DNA from: Haematobia irritans
Lineage: Eukaryota > Arthropoda > Insecta > Diptera > Muscidae
DNA: 64,000 nucleotides
Assembly (NCBI RefSeq): GCF_050003625.1
Contig: NC_134400.1
Span: 53,262,066 to 53,326,065 of the forward strand
Direction of reading: 5' to 3'
In this document: positions 35,496 to 46,457 of the stretch, piece after piece
Position numbering within the stretch: the first letter of the stretch is position 1
Layout: each line of letters begins with the position of its first letter
Made by a program: the position numbers and the translations under genes
The notes under the pieces: model-generated
What the model was told of the DNA's origin: nothing
Database searches by the model: none
What the model saw: only the letters and a program-made list of their open reading frames with translations

Positions 35496-36156
35496 ACACT
35501 GAAAAAATATTGACCTAATATGGAAGATTATGCAACTTAAATTTTAGGACTCGAAATTTACGCAATGCTAAGGACAAAATTCTTTAAAATAATGACATTT
35601 TAATTAAAAGCAAGTTTATAATCCTTGCTTCAAAATTTTTTTCATTAAATTTAGGACACAAATCTTGAAATTTTGCGTCTGTCTGTTGAAGTTGTAGATC
35701 TTTGAAGTAAGGCAAATGTTCCTTAAAATAAAGAAAAGCATTTTTAATTTAAAGAAATCGTCTTTAACTCCACCGACATATTGAATTTTTAAATTTAAGA
35801 TAAAAATGCTTCAAATATAGGCTAAGACTTATTTTAAGGATTTGCATCTTTGGTTTAAAGTTTTTTAGCATTAAGAAAACAGTTTTTACTTTAAAGTACT
35901 TGGCATAATTTGGATTTTGAAACTGGAATTTGTTTGTACATGAATACCTTTATTAACATATCGCAAACAGAGAATAAAAAATCGATGAATGAGATCTGTA
36001 TCCAATTTTAATTTTATCGATCCTAGATTTAAAGCCAGGGAGGTCCCTAAAAAATGTCTTTATTTGAAAGAAGCCGCATCTTTGGCTCGAAATCAATACC
36101 AAAATCCTTAAAGGAAGGTCAAAATCTTTGGATCCAAGTAAACTTTTTTTTGAGTG
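35496..36156. mobile_element. CACTG-ended MITE (type 1), complete
   Basis: 661 bp with TIRs CACTGAAAAAATATTG and, inverted, CACTCAAAAAAAAGTTT, flanked by TA (35494-35495, 36157-36158). It serves as reference for the interrupted copies at 37051-39589 and 46244/58178. Confidence 0.88.
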
Positions 36157-36158
36157 TA

Positions 36159-36370
36159 CCCATCACCATATAATGGTGTGAGGGTGTAACTTTGTCACTC
36201 CGTGTGTAATACATTGAAGTATATGATATTTACTTTATTTTTATATATTATTGATCAGGGAGAAATTCGAAGACCATAAACTCATGTCTGTCTGCCTTTC
36301 TGTTATAATCACGCTCCAGGTTTTGGTATAGCCACCATATAAACCGATCTTCCAATTTGATTTCTTGAAA
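36159..36370 (-). mobile_element. Mini-me-like B fragment, (GTCY) end
   Basis: CCCATCACCATATAATGGTG, then TTGATCAGGGAGAAATTCGA, TGTCTGTCTGCC, then one unit with GGTATAGCCACCATATAAAC. It abuts the MITE end. Confidence 0.65.
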
Positions 36371-37050
36371 TATTTTAAATCCACAAATAAATCAGAAGAT
36401 ATCAATTGGCACTCGAGAAAGTTTTCTCAAATATCTTACATCCAGAAATGGGCGTAAATATATCGAAAAACCTCTAACTGATAAATAAAAATCCACCATT
36501 CAAAAACTAAAACTATTTTATCACGCAAGGATTGTTTTAAGCGTTTTGTCAAAATGTTCTGATATAAAATGACTGCAGTTATTAGACAACGGCGGTCATT
36601 GCCAGTTTATAGGGGATATTAGTTCACATTGTGGTGTCATTTAATTACGGATGCATTCGCCTTTTTCTATGTAAACGAATGATACAGACTGTATGGGATA
36701 GTCATGTATGAATTCATTCTCTTGTTTATATCTCATCTGGCGCATGGCGCGACGTTCATTATTCCTCTATAATTGAGGAAATTTGTTTATTAAATTCTCA
36801 TCATATTATTCCAAATACGATGCACATTCCATGAAAACATTCACAATTTCCGTGATTATTTTTTGTTTTTCATAATAGACCAAATGGAATTAAAAGCATG
36901 TCAATATTATTTACGACAGTTCTCTATGCATTGATGTATTAACACACAAATATTATATTAAAAAAGTATTTTAGTATTTGGCATTTAACTTGTAAACTAA
37001 AAAAGCGTTTACAATTCGATTAATTTAGCTTGAAAATTTACGCTCATCTA
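36371..37050. other. Possibly unique host non-coding DNA
   Basis: No repeat recognised. 36590-36790 is less AT-biased (CAACGGCGGTCATTGCCAG; CATCTGGCGCATGGCGCGAC). No coding frame with motifs. Confidence 0.35.
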
Positions 37051-37171
37051 CACTCAAAAAAAAGTTTACTTGGATCCAAAGATTTTGACCTTCCCTTAAG
37101 GATTTTGGTATTGATTCCGAGCGAAAGATGCTGCTTCTTTAAAATAAAGACATTTTTTAGCGACCTATCTG

Positions 37172-38149
37172 CACCCTCACAAAAAATCGCTTCTGTAACA
37201 TATACTCCCAAACATATTTTGCTTCAAGCATATACATTTTTGGGTATTGCCCAAACATTTATATGTTTGATCTCTACCAATATATAATATGTTTGAAATC
37301 ATATTGGTCTAAACAATATATGTTTGGGTAGTCTAAGTTCCAAACATTTTGTATTTTTGCATCCAAATTCAATAATGTTGTCTTCCAAAAAACAATATGT
37401 TATTATGTGACCATATAATATGTTTGGAAGCATTTTGCACCCAAAAATATTATATGCTTAACAAAAATTCTCCCAAACAATATTGTGCTCAAAATTTTAT
37501 TTATTTATTTATATATTTACAATCATAATGAATTATGAAAATAAACAGGTAATATAGGTGCTAACAACATAGGCTTTCGACCTGAATGCTCAAAATTTTG
37601 TTTCTGCCCAATTGTATATTCCCCGACATCTTTCTCACTTCCACGAGATTTTTTAGTTCTTAGCACCTTTTTCTGTACTACAAACATTGTAGAAGAAATT
37701 ATTCAATTTTATGATTTTTTTTTATTTTAATTTTACCTTTTGCCGGACGGGGATTCGGACAGCGGGCCACACAGTTTGTAAGGATCAAAGAAGTAGCTGA
37801 TCAATTGCCCAATGAAAAATAAAATGTTAATTTTGTAATAACAAGCAACAACCACCAACTTAATTCAATATCGCTCCCTGTTAAATAGCGCTCCAAGCTA
37901 CTAAACACATATATGTTTATAGGCTATTTCTAAATTAATATATGTTTGTATCCAAGCATATTATATTTACAAACATTTTATGTCCCAAACATAATATGTT
38001 CTAACATATTAACATATATGTCGCAAACATGTTATGCTAGTTTATGAACATTATATGCTTGCACTCAAAAATATTGTGTTTAAAAATTTGTGTTCCAAAC
38101 ATATAATGTTTATAGCCAAACATATGAAAAACAGTCTTTTTCAACCGTG
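37172..38149. mobile_element. TA-inserting element with tRNA-like segment, copy b
   Basis: CACCCTCACAAAAAATCGC to AGTCTTTTTCAACCGTG, 978 bp, the inverted sister of 29343-30313. The flanking dinucleotide is TG on both sides (37170-37171, 38150-38151), so the target was a TG variant of TA. The B-box region (GGACGGGGATTCGGACAGC, 37744-37762) is mutated relative to copy a. Confidence 0.85.
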
Positions 38150-38250
38150 TGGCTTTAAATCTGGGAATTAAAATTAGGATACAGATCTCATGTATCGAAT
38201 TTTCATTCTCTTTTCGTAAGGCTGTTAATGTACAAACAAATGCAAGTTTA

Positions 38251-39008
38251 ACAAGTAAGTAAAGTCTAAATTCTGGCGGGACCGGCTTTATTATACCCTT
38301 CACCACTATGTAGACCAAAATTTGTGTTACCATCTCAACTCCTTCAAATTTGTTGGGAGTTATTATGAAGGTTTATATTCCCATATACAAATATTTATAT
38401 CTTAGCCGACTTGTAGACAATTTTTTGTACTTCTACAAAATCTCTAGAATTATAATCAGGATGACACACATAAATAGCATATTTAATATATTCTCTGTGG
38501 AAACTATCGAGTCAATTGTAGGAAATTCATATTGAAAATGGGTCTAAAATATGAAACATTCTACCATATTTCCTCAACTCTGACGTTCATAATATGAGAG
38601 CTATATCTAAATCTGAACCGATTTTGACCAAATTTGGCATGCATGTTAGAATAATAATTCTGCTATCTCTGCAAAATTTCACGCGTGATTTCTCTGAGCG
38701 CGTTAATGGGAGAAGAACTTTAGCCTCCGTGGTCATATGAGTGTAAATCGAGCGATAGATATATATGGCAGCTATATCTAAATCTGGACCGATTTTTTTC
38801 AAAATCAATAGCGATTGTCTTTGAGACAGAGTAAAACTCTGCGCCAAATTTGAGGACGTTCGGACTTAAACTGCGAGCTGTACTTTGCACACAAAATTAC
38901 ATTTACAGACAGACAGACGGACATCGCTAAATCGTTTCATAATTTAATTCTAAGACGATGTGTATACTAAAAGCGGGGTCTCAGGCCACAGTAGTGGTGA
39001 AGCGTGTA
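38251..39008 (+). mobile_element. Mini-me-like C element, near full length and short
   Basis: ACAAGTAAGTAAAGTCTAAA, decayed hairpin (TTCTGGCGGGACCGGCTTTA), TATACCCTTCACCACTATGT, a few C units (GAGAGCTATATCTAAATCTG; GGCAGCTATATCTAAATCTG), GACAGACAGACGGACATCGC, and the end CACAGTAGTGGTGAAGCGTG. It sits inside the MITE copy. The rejoined MITE text across 38250/39009 shows no obvious target duplication. Confidence 0.8.
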
Positions 39009-39117
39009 AACATCCAAATTATAACGCAATCATCAAAGTAAAAATGTTTTCTTAATTGCAAAAAAAAAGAAAACTTTAAACCAAAGATTCTAAATCCTCA
39101 AAATAAGTCTTAACCTA

Positions 39118-39258
39118 TTCAGATTCAATAAAGATACCATCCCTGAAGAAGCTGGAATCACCCAGCGAAACGTTGGATGAAAAAAATGGAATAAACTAAT
39201 CTATTCGCATAAAAATACCTGGCCTTAAAAGCCGAAAAGCAACAACAGATGTCTAAAA
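39118..39258 (+). mobile_element. 5'-truncated retroinsertion of 141 bp
   Basis: A perfect 12-bp duplication AGTCTTAACCTA (39106-39117, 39259-39270) flanks a segment with CCTGAAGAAGCTGGAATCAC then CCAGCGAAACGTTGGATG. This is a stem-loop typical of some non-LTR 3' regions. No coding content remains. Confidence 0.72.
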
Positions 39259-39589
39259 AGTCTTAACCTACATTTGACGTGTTTTTATCTTAAATTTAAA
39301 AGTTCAATAATTCATTTAATTCAAAGAAAATTTCTTCAAATCAAAAATGTATTTCTTTAAATTAAAGATAATTTGTCTTTTTTCAAAGCATACGACTTTA
39401 ACGGAGGGACGAAAATTTCCAAAACTTGTGTCCTACATTTAATAAAAATTTTTGAAGCAAACATTATAAACTTTGTTTGAATTAAAATTTCATTATTTTA
39501 AAGAAATTTGTCCTTAACATTTTGTAAATTGCGCATCCAAAAATGTAGTTTTCGTAATCTTTAATATCAAGTGAATATTTTTTTCAGCG

Positions 39590-39701
39590 AATCAACCAAT
39601 ATATCATTAATGAATTTTTGCGAAATTGTATAAAATGGCTTTAGATGTAAATATTTCCCATATTTTTATACCCTCCACCATAGGATGGGGGATATATTAA
39701 C
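39590..39701 (-). mobile_element. A-type terminal fragment
   Basis: TATACCCTCCACCATAGGAT at 39667 followed by GGGGGATATATTAACTT is the A-family end without its core. It is cut by the repeat beginning CCCAGCGAAAAAAATGG at 39702. 39590-39666 is plain AT-rich DNA. Confidence 0.6.
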
Positions 39702-39738
39702 TTCCCAGCGAAAAAAATGGAAGTTGTTCCAAAGGCAC

Positions 39739-41766
39739 TTTGGAATGTTGCTATAAATAACCTTCTGGTTACTCTAGAAAAAGAAAGGATACAAGTGGTG
39801 GCATACGCAGATGATGTGGCTCTGGCAGTCAGGGGAAAATTCCCATTCACAATCAGAGATACTATTCAAAGGGCCCTCCGGATGACTGAGAAATGGGCGA
39901 AAGACAATGGTCTTGGGGTAAATCCTGCAAAGACAGAATTAGTCATGTACTGCAAAGATCGCAAAACTCCCACGGTTAGGCCCATTTCCTTAGGGGGTAT
40001 TGAAATTCCCTTTGGTGAGTGTGCAAAATACCTTGGCGTAATTTTGGACAGGAAGCTGAACTTTAAGCTTAATATTGAAGAAAGGGCGAGAAAAGCAACT
40101 GTAGCTTTGTACTCGTGCAAAAAGGCAATAGGGAAAAGTGGGGACTAAAACCAAAAATTGTGCATTGGCTATACACGGCAGTGGTTAGACCTATAATGCT
40201 ATATGGCGTTGTAGTCTGGTGGCCGGCACTTCAGAAACCGACTTGTTTAGATAAAGTTCAGCGTATGGCGTGTTTGTGTATTTCAGGCGCATTCAGCAAG
40301 ACAGGAACAAATTCCCTTAATGTCATATTGCATCTATTGCCTTTAGACATTTTGGCCAAACAGTCAGCTGCAACAACGGCTGTGCGGTTGCGCGAGCTAT
40401 CGCGGAAAAAAGTTACGGTCACATTTCGGTCCTCAAAATAATGCCAGATGTGCCTAACGTAGTGGATTACACTTTGGCGAGTCCACTTTTCGACAAAAAG
40501 TTTGAGACTCTAATCCCCAACAGTGAAGCGTGGTGCACACAGACCCCGGGGAATAAAGAATATATAGATTTCTACACTGATTGCTCCAAATTGGATGGAC
40601 AAGTGGGTTTCGGAGTATATTCTAATGATTTGGAACTTCAAATAGCGAAAAGATTACCTAATCACTGTAGTGTTTTTCAGGCTGAAATATTAGCAATAAG
40701 AGAGGTGGCGAATTGGCTGAGAAGTAATGTTCCAAAAAATGTGGGCATTAATATATACTCAGACAGTCAACCTGCAATAAAATCCTTGGACTCTGTGTTC
40801 CTCAACTCGAAAACGGCCATCGACTGCCGCAAATCTCTCAATGAGATGGCTGAGCAGTACAATATTCACCTAATATGGGTGCCTGGCCATAAGAACATAC
40901 CGGGGAACTGCGAAGCGGATGAGTTGGCAAGGCTAGGGACTACCTTACATATTCCAGGGGAACTAGAATTTGTTGGTATGCCCCTAGCTACCTGCAAGCT
41001 CATACTGCGTAAGAAGTCTGTTATGATGGCAAATGTTCGATGGGAGAATTGCAAGGGTTGTAACGACACCAAGCAAATATGGCCCCATTTCAACTTAAAC
41101 CGCACACTAGATATGCTAATGTTCTCGAGACGTCAGATTTCACTCCTGATATCTGCTATAACGGGTCGCTGCCTGATAGGAGATTTTGCAAAACTATTGG
41201 CGCGAAGTATAATGACTATTGTATGAGCTGTCATGATGCGGAGGAAAGGTTAGGTTAGGTTATGTGGCAGCCCGATGTATCAGGCTCACTTAGACTATTC
41301 AGTCCATTGTGATACCACAGTGGTGAACTTCTCTCTTATCACTGAGTGCTGCCCGATTCCATGTTAAACTCAATGACAAGGGACCTCCTTTTTATAGCCG
41401 AGTCCGAACGGCGTTCCACATTCTAGTGAAACCACTTAGAGAAGCTTTGAAACCCTCAGAAATGTCACCAGCATTACTGAGGTGGGATAATCCACCGCTG
41501 AAAAACTTTTAGGTGTTCGGTCGTAGCAGGAATCGAACCCACGACCTTGTGTATGCAAGGCGGGCATGCTAACCATTGCACCACGGTGGCTCCCGATGCG
41601 GAGGAAAAAGAATCAATTAAACACCTCTTGTGTGAGTGTCCTGCATTTTGTGTAAAGCGCAAGCAACTTTTAGTAGCATATAGCTTCAGATTACTGGAGG
41701 ATCTGGAAAACGTTAACTTAAGCAGTCTGCTAATGTTTTTGGAACAATCTGGTTGGTTCAGCGAAG

Positions 41767-41770
<4 letters not shown>
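39739..41770 (+). pseudogene. LINE ORF2 remnant: RT C-terminal part, RNase H, zinc knuckle
   Basis: The first frame contains QVVAYADDVALAVRG (the YADD catalytic box of reverse transcriptase) and GLGVNPAKTELVMY. A frameshift near 40120-40140 leads to PKIVHWLYTAVVRPIMLYG, and another break at 40441 to a 261-codon frame with RNase H residues: D in FYTDCSK, E in FQAEILAIRE, D in YSDSQPAIKS and D in NCEADELARLG, plus HLIWVPGHKNIPGN. A further shift near 41205 restores the YCMSCHDAEE...LLCECPAF zinc-binding tail, itself split by a SINE. At least three frame breaks and a 5' truncation make it non-functional. The apparent start MEVVPKA belongs to the host repeat, not the LINE. Confidence 0.93.
41248..41594 (-). 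mobile_element. tRNA-derived SINE, copy 4, inside the LINE
   Basis: 13-bp duplication GATGCGGAGGAAA (41235-41247, 41595-41607). The LINE copy at 21160-21180 shows the same site without insertion. Confidence 0.95.
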
Positions 41771-41797
<27 letters not shown>

Positions 41798-41985
41798 TAA
41801 TAATAAGGTTCAGCGGTTAAAACTAGAAGTGCCCATATGTAATTGGTACTTTTAGTTAATGTGGTATCACAATGGACTGAATAGTCTAAGTGAGCCTGAA
41901 TCTTAATCGGGCTGCCACTTTAACCTAACCTAACCTAAAGGCACAACTTTTAAAGCACTTCCAAATACGTCCTCCCAAAAATGTT

Positions 41986-42194
41986 AATTAAAGTTTTTAT
42001 AACTCGCTTTTTTCATATTTGTAATAGGTAATTTAACATTTTTTTATTTTAAATGGGTTAAAAGCCGATTAAAAATAAATAAAATAGTACAAATTATTGA
42101 AATTGTGTGGAATAAAATTCGAAATATAATCTAGAAAAGTTGCGAATTTTTGAAAATATTTAAGGACAAGCCTTTCAGATAAATTTATATAAAA
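41986..42194. other. AT-rich spacer
   Basis: Nothing recognised. Confidence 0.3.
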
Positions 42195-42865
42195 ACAAGT
42201 ATAAACGGCCGTAAGTTCGGCCAGGCCGAAGCTTATGTACCCCCCACCATGGGTTGCGTAGAAACTTCTACGAAAGACTGCCATCCACAATCGAATTACT
42301 TGGGTTGTGGTATCTTAAATCGTTCTCTAAATTGTGAGTTAGTCCATACGTGGTATACATTAGGCAAAAAACAGTATGTATATGTAGGTCTACAAATAAT
42401 TACGAATCGATATGGACTTTTGCACGGTACGTAGGGAGCCAGAATTGAAATATTGGGGTCGCTTATGCGGGGGCTATATACAATTATGAACTTGTTATGG
42501 ACCAATTTTTGTGTGATTGGGGATCGATTTATCTGAGGGCTATACACGCAAAAAAATAATTCTTTCCTCCCAAACGAAATTTTAGACAAACAAAGTTCGT
42601 TTCTTATTTGCTTTTCGCTGTAAGGAAGTATATTTAGAAGAAAAGTATATACTGTTTGTGATAAACGTTTATTCTTTTCCAGGATGTAAAAACTTATAAG
42701 ACAAACTCAAAAAAACATTGTTTTCTTGCTAATTGCATTTTCTCTTACATCTTTCTCACATCCACGAGGTTTTTTTAGTTCTTAACACCTTTTCCTGTAA
42801 TACCAACAATGTAGAAGAAATTATACGATTTTACAAATTTTTAAATTTTTTTGTTACCTTTCGCC

Positions 42866-42934
42866 TGGACGGAGAATCGAACCGCGGACCACGCACTTTG
42901 TAAGCCAACACACTAACCACTGAGCTATGTACCT
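42866..42934 (-). promoter_or_regulatory. tRNA-like Pol III promoter (minus strand)
   Basis: The minus strand reads AGGTACATAGCTCAGTGGTT, where TAGCTCAGTGG fits an A box, then GGTTCGATTCTCCGTCC, where the B box differs from consensus by one base. No oligo-T follows closely. Confidence 0.72.
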
Positions 42935-43047
42935 GTTATGGTCATCAATAGATAAATATCCATATAAGTTATATTTCTATAGCATAGCTTGCGGCGCCCA
43001 CGAACCAAATAAACAAAGTTTATTTAACAGAAACAAACATTTAGTTT

Positions 43048-43118
43048 GGCACCGTGGAGCAGTGGTTGCTACGTCCGACTTGCATGCCAAGGGTCGTGGG
43101 TTCGATCCCTGCTTCGAC

Positions 43119-43119
<1 letters not shown>
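43048..43119 (+). promoter_or_regulatory. tRNA-like Pol III promoter (plus strand)
   Basis: GGCACCGTGGAGCAGTGGTT, TGGAGCAGTGG as A box, and GGTTCGATCCC as a perfect B box (43099-43109). A run of about 30 T begins a few bases after the tRNA-like end, so the unit has promoter and terminator. Confidence 0.78.
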
Positions 43120-43161
<42 letters not shown>

Positions 43162-44814
43162 TCCAGATATGTTCGGAAGATTCCGAAAAAATGTTCAACA
43201 TTACATTGTAGTATATTAAATTTTGAACTGTAAAATGTGTCTTATTAAAGACCTAAAGTCAGAAAAGAAGAAAGAGTATTTGATATAAACGAAATGGACT
43301 GTGTTGTTGTTTCAAAAATAACTTTTTTTATTGAAAAAATAAAAATTTTGTAACAAACGAATTTTTTTGGTGATAAAAGTTAAAAATTTTCCAAGCAATT
43401 CAAAAAACTCTAACAAAAGAAAAACGTTTTCGGTACACGTTTTCCAAACGTTTTTTTTCTTTGCGTGTATATAACTATAGACCGATATGAATCTAGTTAG
43501 GCATGGTTGTTAACGGCCATATACTAGCACAATGTACCAAATTTCAACTGACTCTGATAAAATTTGCTCCTCCAAGAGGCTCCAAAACCAAATCTCGGGA
43601 TCGGTTTATATGGGGGCTATATATGATTATGGACTGATATGGACCACTTTTGGCGTGGTTGTTAAATATCATATACTACCACCACGTACAAAATTTCAAC
43701 CAGATCGGATGAATTTTGCTTCTCCAAAAGCACCGGAGGTCAAATCTGGGGATCGGTTTATATGGGTGCTATATATAAATATGGACTGATATGAACCAAT
43801 TCCTGCATGGTTGTTGGATACCATATACTAACGTCACGTACCAAATTTCAACCGAATCGGATGAAATTTGCTCTTTCAAGGGGATCCGGAGTTCAAATCT
43901 GGGGATCGGTTTATATGGGGGCTATATATAATTATGGACCGATGTGGACCAATTTTTGCATGGTTATTAGAGACCGTATATTAACACCACGTACCAAATT
44001 TCAACTGAATCAGATGAATTTTGCTCTTCCAAGGGGATCCGGAGGTCAAATCTGGGGATCGGTTGATATGGGGGCTATATATAATTATGGACCGATGTGG
44101 ACCAATTTTTGCACGGTTATTAGAGGCTATATACCAACACTATGTACCAAATTTCAGCCGGATCGGATGAAATTTGCTTCTCTTAGAGGCCTCGCAAGCC
44201 AAATCGGGGGATCGGTTTATATGGGGGCGATATATAATTATGGACCGATGTGAATCAATTTTTGCATGGTTGTTAGATACCATATACTAACACCATGTAC
44301 CAAATTTCAGCCGGATCGGATGAAATTTGCTTCTCTTAGAGGCCTCGCAAGCCAAATCGGGGGATCGGTTTATATGGGGGCTATATATAATTATGGACCG
44401 ATGTGGACCAATTTTTGCATGGTTGTTAGAGACCATATAGTAACAATATGTACCAAATTTCAGACGGATCGGATGAAATTTGCTTCTCTTAAAGGCCTCG
44501 CAAGCCAAATTTGGGGGTCCGTTTATATGGGGGTTATACGTAAAAGTGGACCGATATGGCCCATTTGCAATATTATCCGACCTACATCAATAACAACTAC
44601 TTGTGCCAAGTTTCAAGTCGATAGCTTGTTTCGTTCGGAAGTTAGCGTGATTTCAACAGACGGACGGACGGACGGACGGACGGACATGCTCAGATCGACT
44701 CAGAATTTCACCACGACCCAGAATATATATACTTTATGGGGTCTTAGAGCCATATTTGGATGTGTTACAAACGAAATGACAAAGTTAATATACCCCCCAT
44801 CCTATGGTGGAGGA

Positions 44815-45222
44815 CCGTCTAACTTCAGAACGAAACCAGCTATCGACTAGAAACTTGGCACAAGTACTTGTTACTGATGTAAGTCGGATGCTGTTGCAAA
44901 TAGGCCATATCGGCCCTCAGTTTTGGCTTGCGAATGAAATTTGGTTGGAGACAAGCAAATTTCATCCGATCCGGTTGAAATTTGGTACGTGGCCTCTAAT
45001 ACCCATAAAAAAATTGGCCCATATCGGTCCATAATTATATATATCCCCCATATAATCCGATTCCCACATTTTGCTTTCGGATCATTTTGGAAGCACAAAT
45101 TTCATACGATCCGGCTTAAAATTAGTACGTTGTCTTAGTATGTGGCCTCTAACAACCATGCAAAAATATTGGTCCATAATTATATATAAACCCAGATAAA
45201 CCAATCCCCAGATTTTCATCCA
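44815..45222 (-). mobile_element. A-type fragment in inverse orientation
   Basis: CGTCTAACTTCAGAACGAAA, GACTAGAAACTTGGCACAAG and diverged A units (TATATCCCCCATATAATCCG) run opposite to the preceding A element. This gives a tail-to-tail junction at GGTGGAGGA|CCGTC. The outer end is lost. Confidence 0.75.
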
Positions 45223-46243
45223 TGTCTTTAACAGAGTCAAAAATTGAGAGATCTAATTTGGATCTGATGTTAGATCTGGTCATATATGAAAAATCTAATC
45301 ATATCTGATTAGATCTACCAATTTTTACACGGGTATTTTAAAAAAGCGACGACTTTGGGTCGGAACCAATATCAAAATCTGTGAAGTGAAGCAAAGAAAT
45401 ATTTGGGTTCAAATGGTCCTCAAAATATTAGTTTAATAGTTTTGAATAATAAGCTCAACATATTTTTATGTAGTGTAGACCTCTAAACATTTTCAACATA
45501 TGAATCATTAACAATTTTTTTTTTTAAATAAAAAACCAGGACTTCGTGTCAGCTACCTATTTAAAATTCAATTATATTCGGTTTGTGCATAGCCGGCGGA
45601 CATATTTTATTTGCGCGATACTTAGATATTTTGTATCTTGTTGACATCCTTGTGTCAATAATTTAAAGGTTTCATTGCACCTTTGGTCATAACTAGCACG
45701 AATAATGCGGTGGCGGTGTTATTGCCTACGCTCTCTATTTTGTGGTGGCATTATTTTCATAAACATAAGCGTAATTTATTATCAAAACAGATGTAATTGC
45801 TTTCGTTACGAGACAATAATTCTGAAAAAATTATATTCACTTGAATATCTTTCTACGATTATTTATTGCGTTGTTTGCGTTCAATGCTGGCGGACGACGG
45901 ACGGTGGCAGCCAACTTTGTGCCTCGAAATTGAGGAAAAGTTGTAAATTTCAAATGCGAAAACAAGCACGCACACATACAAACACACACATGCTACGTGC
46001 ATAAGCCAAATGAATATGTTGCAATAGATATGATTGGTACACTTAGAAAATAAAATCGAAATGTTACCCACTCGTTATATTTTCTCTAGTGGGGGATTCT
46101 GTGGAATGTGGACAAAAGGTCGATAATGACAGATGGCCTATACAAGAAACACGTAAATATGGAAGAAAATTCGACCAGGAAGAATTTTACGTACCCTTCT
46201 TCACATGGATTACGAACAAATTTCTATTAAAGTCTGCCAGCCA
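45223..46243. other. Possibly unique host DNA, no gene
   Basis: Contains a dense set of AGATCT/GATCTAAT words at 45248-45322 that could fold on itself. 45560-45990 is less repetitive (CATAGCCGGCGGACATATTT; ATGCGGTGGCGGTGTTATTG; CTGGCGGACGACGGACGGTG). The 99-codon frame at 45705-46004 has no motif. Not called. Confidence 0.35.
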
Positions 46244-46457
46244 CACTGAAAAAAATATTTACGTGATATTAAAGATTATGCAACCTCAATTTTGGGATGC
46301 GTAGTTTACACACTATTAAGGGCAAAATTTCTTTAAAATAATGAAATTTTAATTAAAAGAACGTTTATAATCTTTCCTTCAAAAATTTGTTTCATTAAAG
46401 TTAGGACACACATTTTGAAAAGTTGCATCCCTTCGTTAAAGTTGCATGTCTATAAAC
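46244..46457 (+). mobile_element. CACTG MITE (type 1), left half, split from its right half at 57881
   Basis: CACTGAAAAAAATATTTACG and the following 210 bp match 35496-35705. It stops at CATGTCTATAAAC. The matching continuation (TAAGGCAAATTTTCCTTAAA) is found only at 57887, after 11.4 kb. Confidence 0.85.

Larger units (their letters stand above)
37051..39589. mobile_element. CACTG-ended MITE (type 1) interrupted three times
   Basis: Begins CACTCAAAAAAAAGTTTACT after TA (37049-37050) and ends ATTTTTTTCAGCG at 39589. The pieces 37051-37171, 38150-38250, 39009-39117 and 39259-39589 line up in order with the inverse of 35496-36156. Between them sit the elements at 37172-38149, about 38251-39008 and 39118-39258. 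Confidence 0.82.
39739..41936 (+). mobile_element. 5'-truncated non-LTR retrotransposon (LINE with RNase H)
   Basis: Flanked by an 8-bp duplication AAAGGCAC (39731-39738, 41937-41944). It retains the C-terminal part of RT, the RNase H domain, a zinc-knuckle tail, an (AAT)n stretch (41769-41806) and the 3' end GGGCTGCCACTTTAACCTAA with CCTAA repeats instead of poly(A). Presence of RNase H suggests the I/LOA side of the jockey group. The 60 bp before the CCTAA repeats are shared with the SINE. Confidence 0.9.
39702..41985 (+). repeat. CCAGCAAAAAA-family repeat split by the LINE
   Basis: CCCAGCGAAAAAAATGGAAG then AAAGGCAC (39731-39738) is interrupted by the LINE and resumes AAAGGCACAACTTTTAAAGC at 41937. 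The uninterrupted order is visible at 7557-7658 in reverse. Confidence 0.6.
42545..43467. mobile_element. TA-inserting DNA element carrying two divergent tRNA-like sequences (0.92 kb), copy 1
   Basis: 923 bp, ends CACGCAAAAAAATAATTC and, inverted, CACGCAAAGAAAAAAAACG, flanked by TA (42543-42544, 43468-43469). Near-identical sister at 48343-49267. Internal order: AGTTCTTAACACCTTTTCCT, minus-strand tRNA-like, about 115-bp spacer, plus-strand tRNA-like, oligo-T, then an AT-rich right arm. It inserted in the conserved GGGCTATATATAAC word of the A element. No transposase. Confidence 0.92.
42195..44814 (+). mobile_element. Mini-me-like A element, full plan, hosting a tRNA-bearing transposon
   Basis: Hairpin end ACAAGTATAAACGGCCGTAA then GTTCGGCCAGGCCGAAGC, GTACCCCCCACCATGG, the unique A segment (GAAACTTCTACGAAAGACTG), then after the insertion at 42545-43467 six to seven 153-bp units (for example ATGG at 44266 and 44419), a GACGGACGGACGGACGGACG run (44661-44687), CGACCCAGAATATATATACT and the end ATCCTATGGTGGAGG. 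The last few bases (GTATA) are missing at the junction with the next piece. Confidence 0.9.

Noticed and set aside
41221..41280. Telomere or subtelomere because of TTAGG-like repeats
   Set aside because: GGTTA/CCTAA runs here are 3-4 units long and always mark SINE or LINE 3' ends with target duplications.
42866..43119. True tRNA genes
   Set aside because: A and B boxes are good but acceptor stems do not pair convincingly, and the same pair recurs inside a transposon. Treated as tRNA-like promoters.
45705..46004. 99-codon frame as a host gene
   Set aside because: No motif, no codon pattern, no splice context, and an overlapping frame is open on the other strand.
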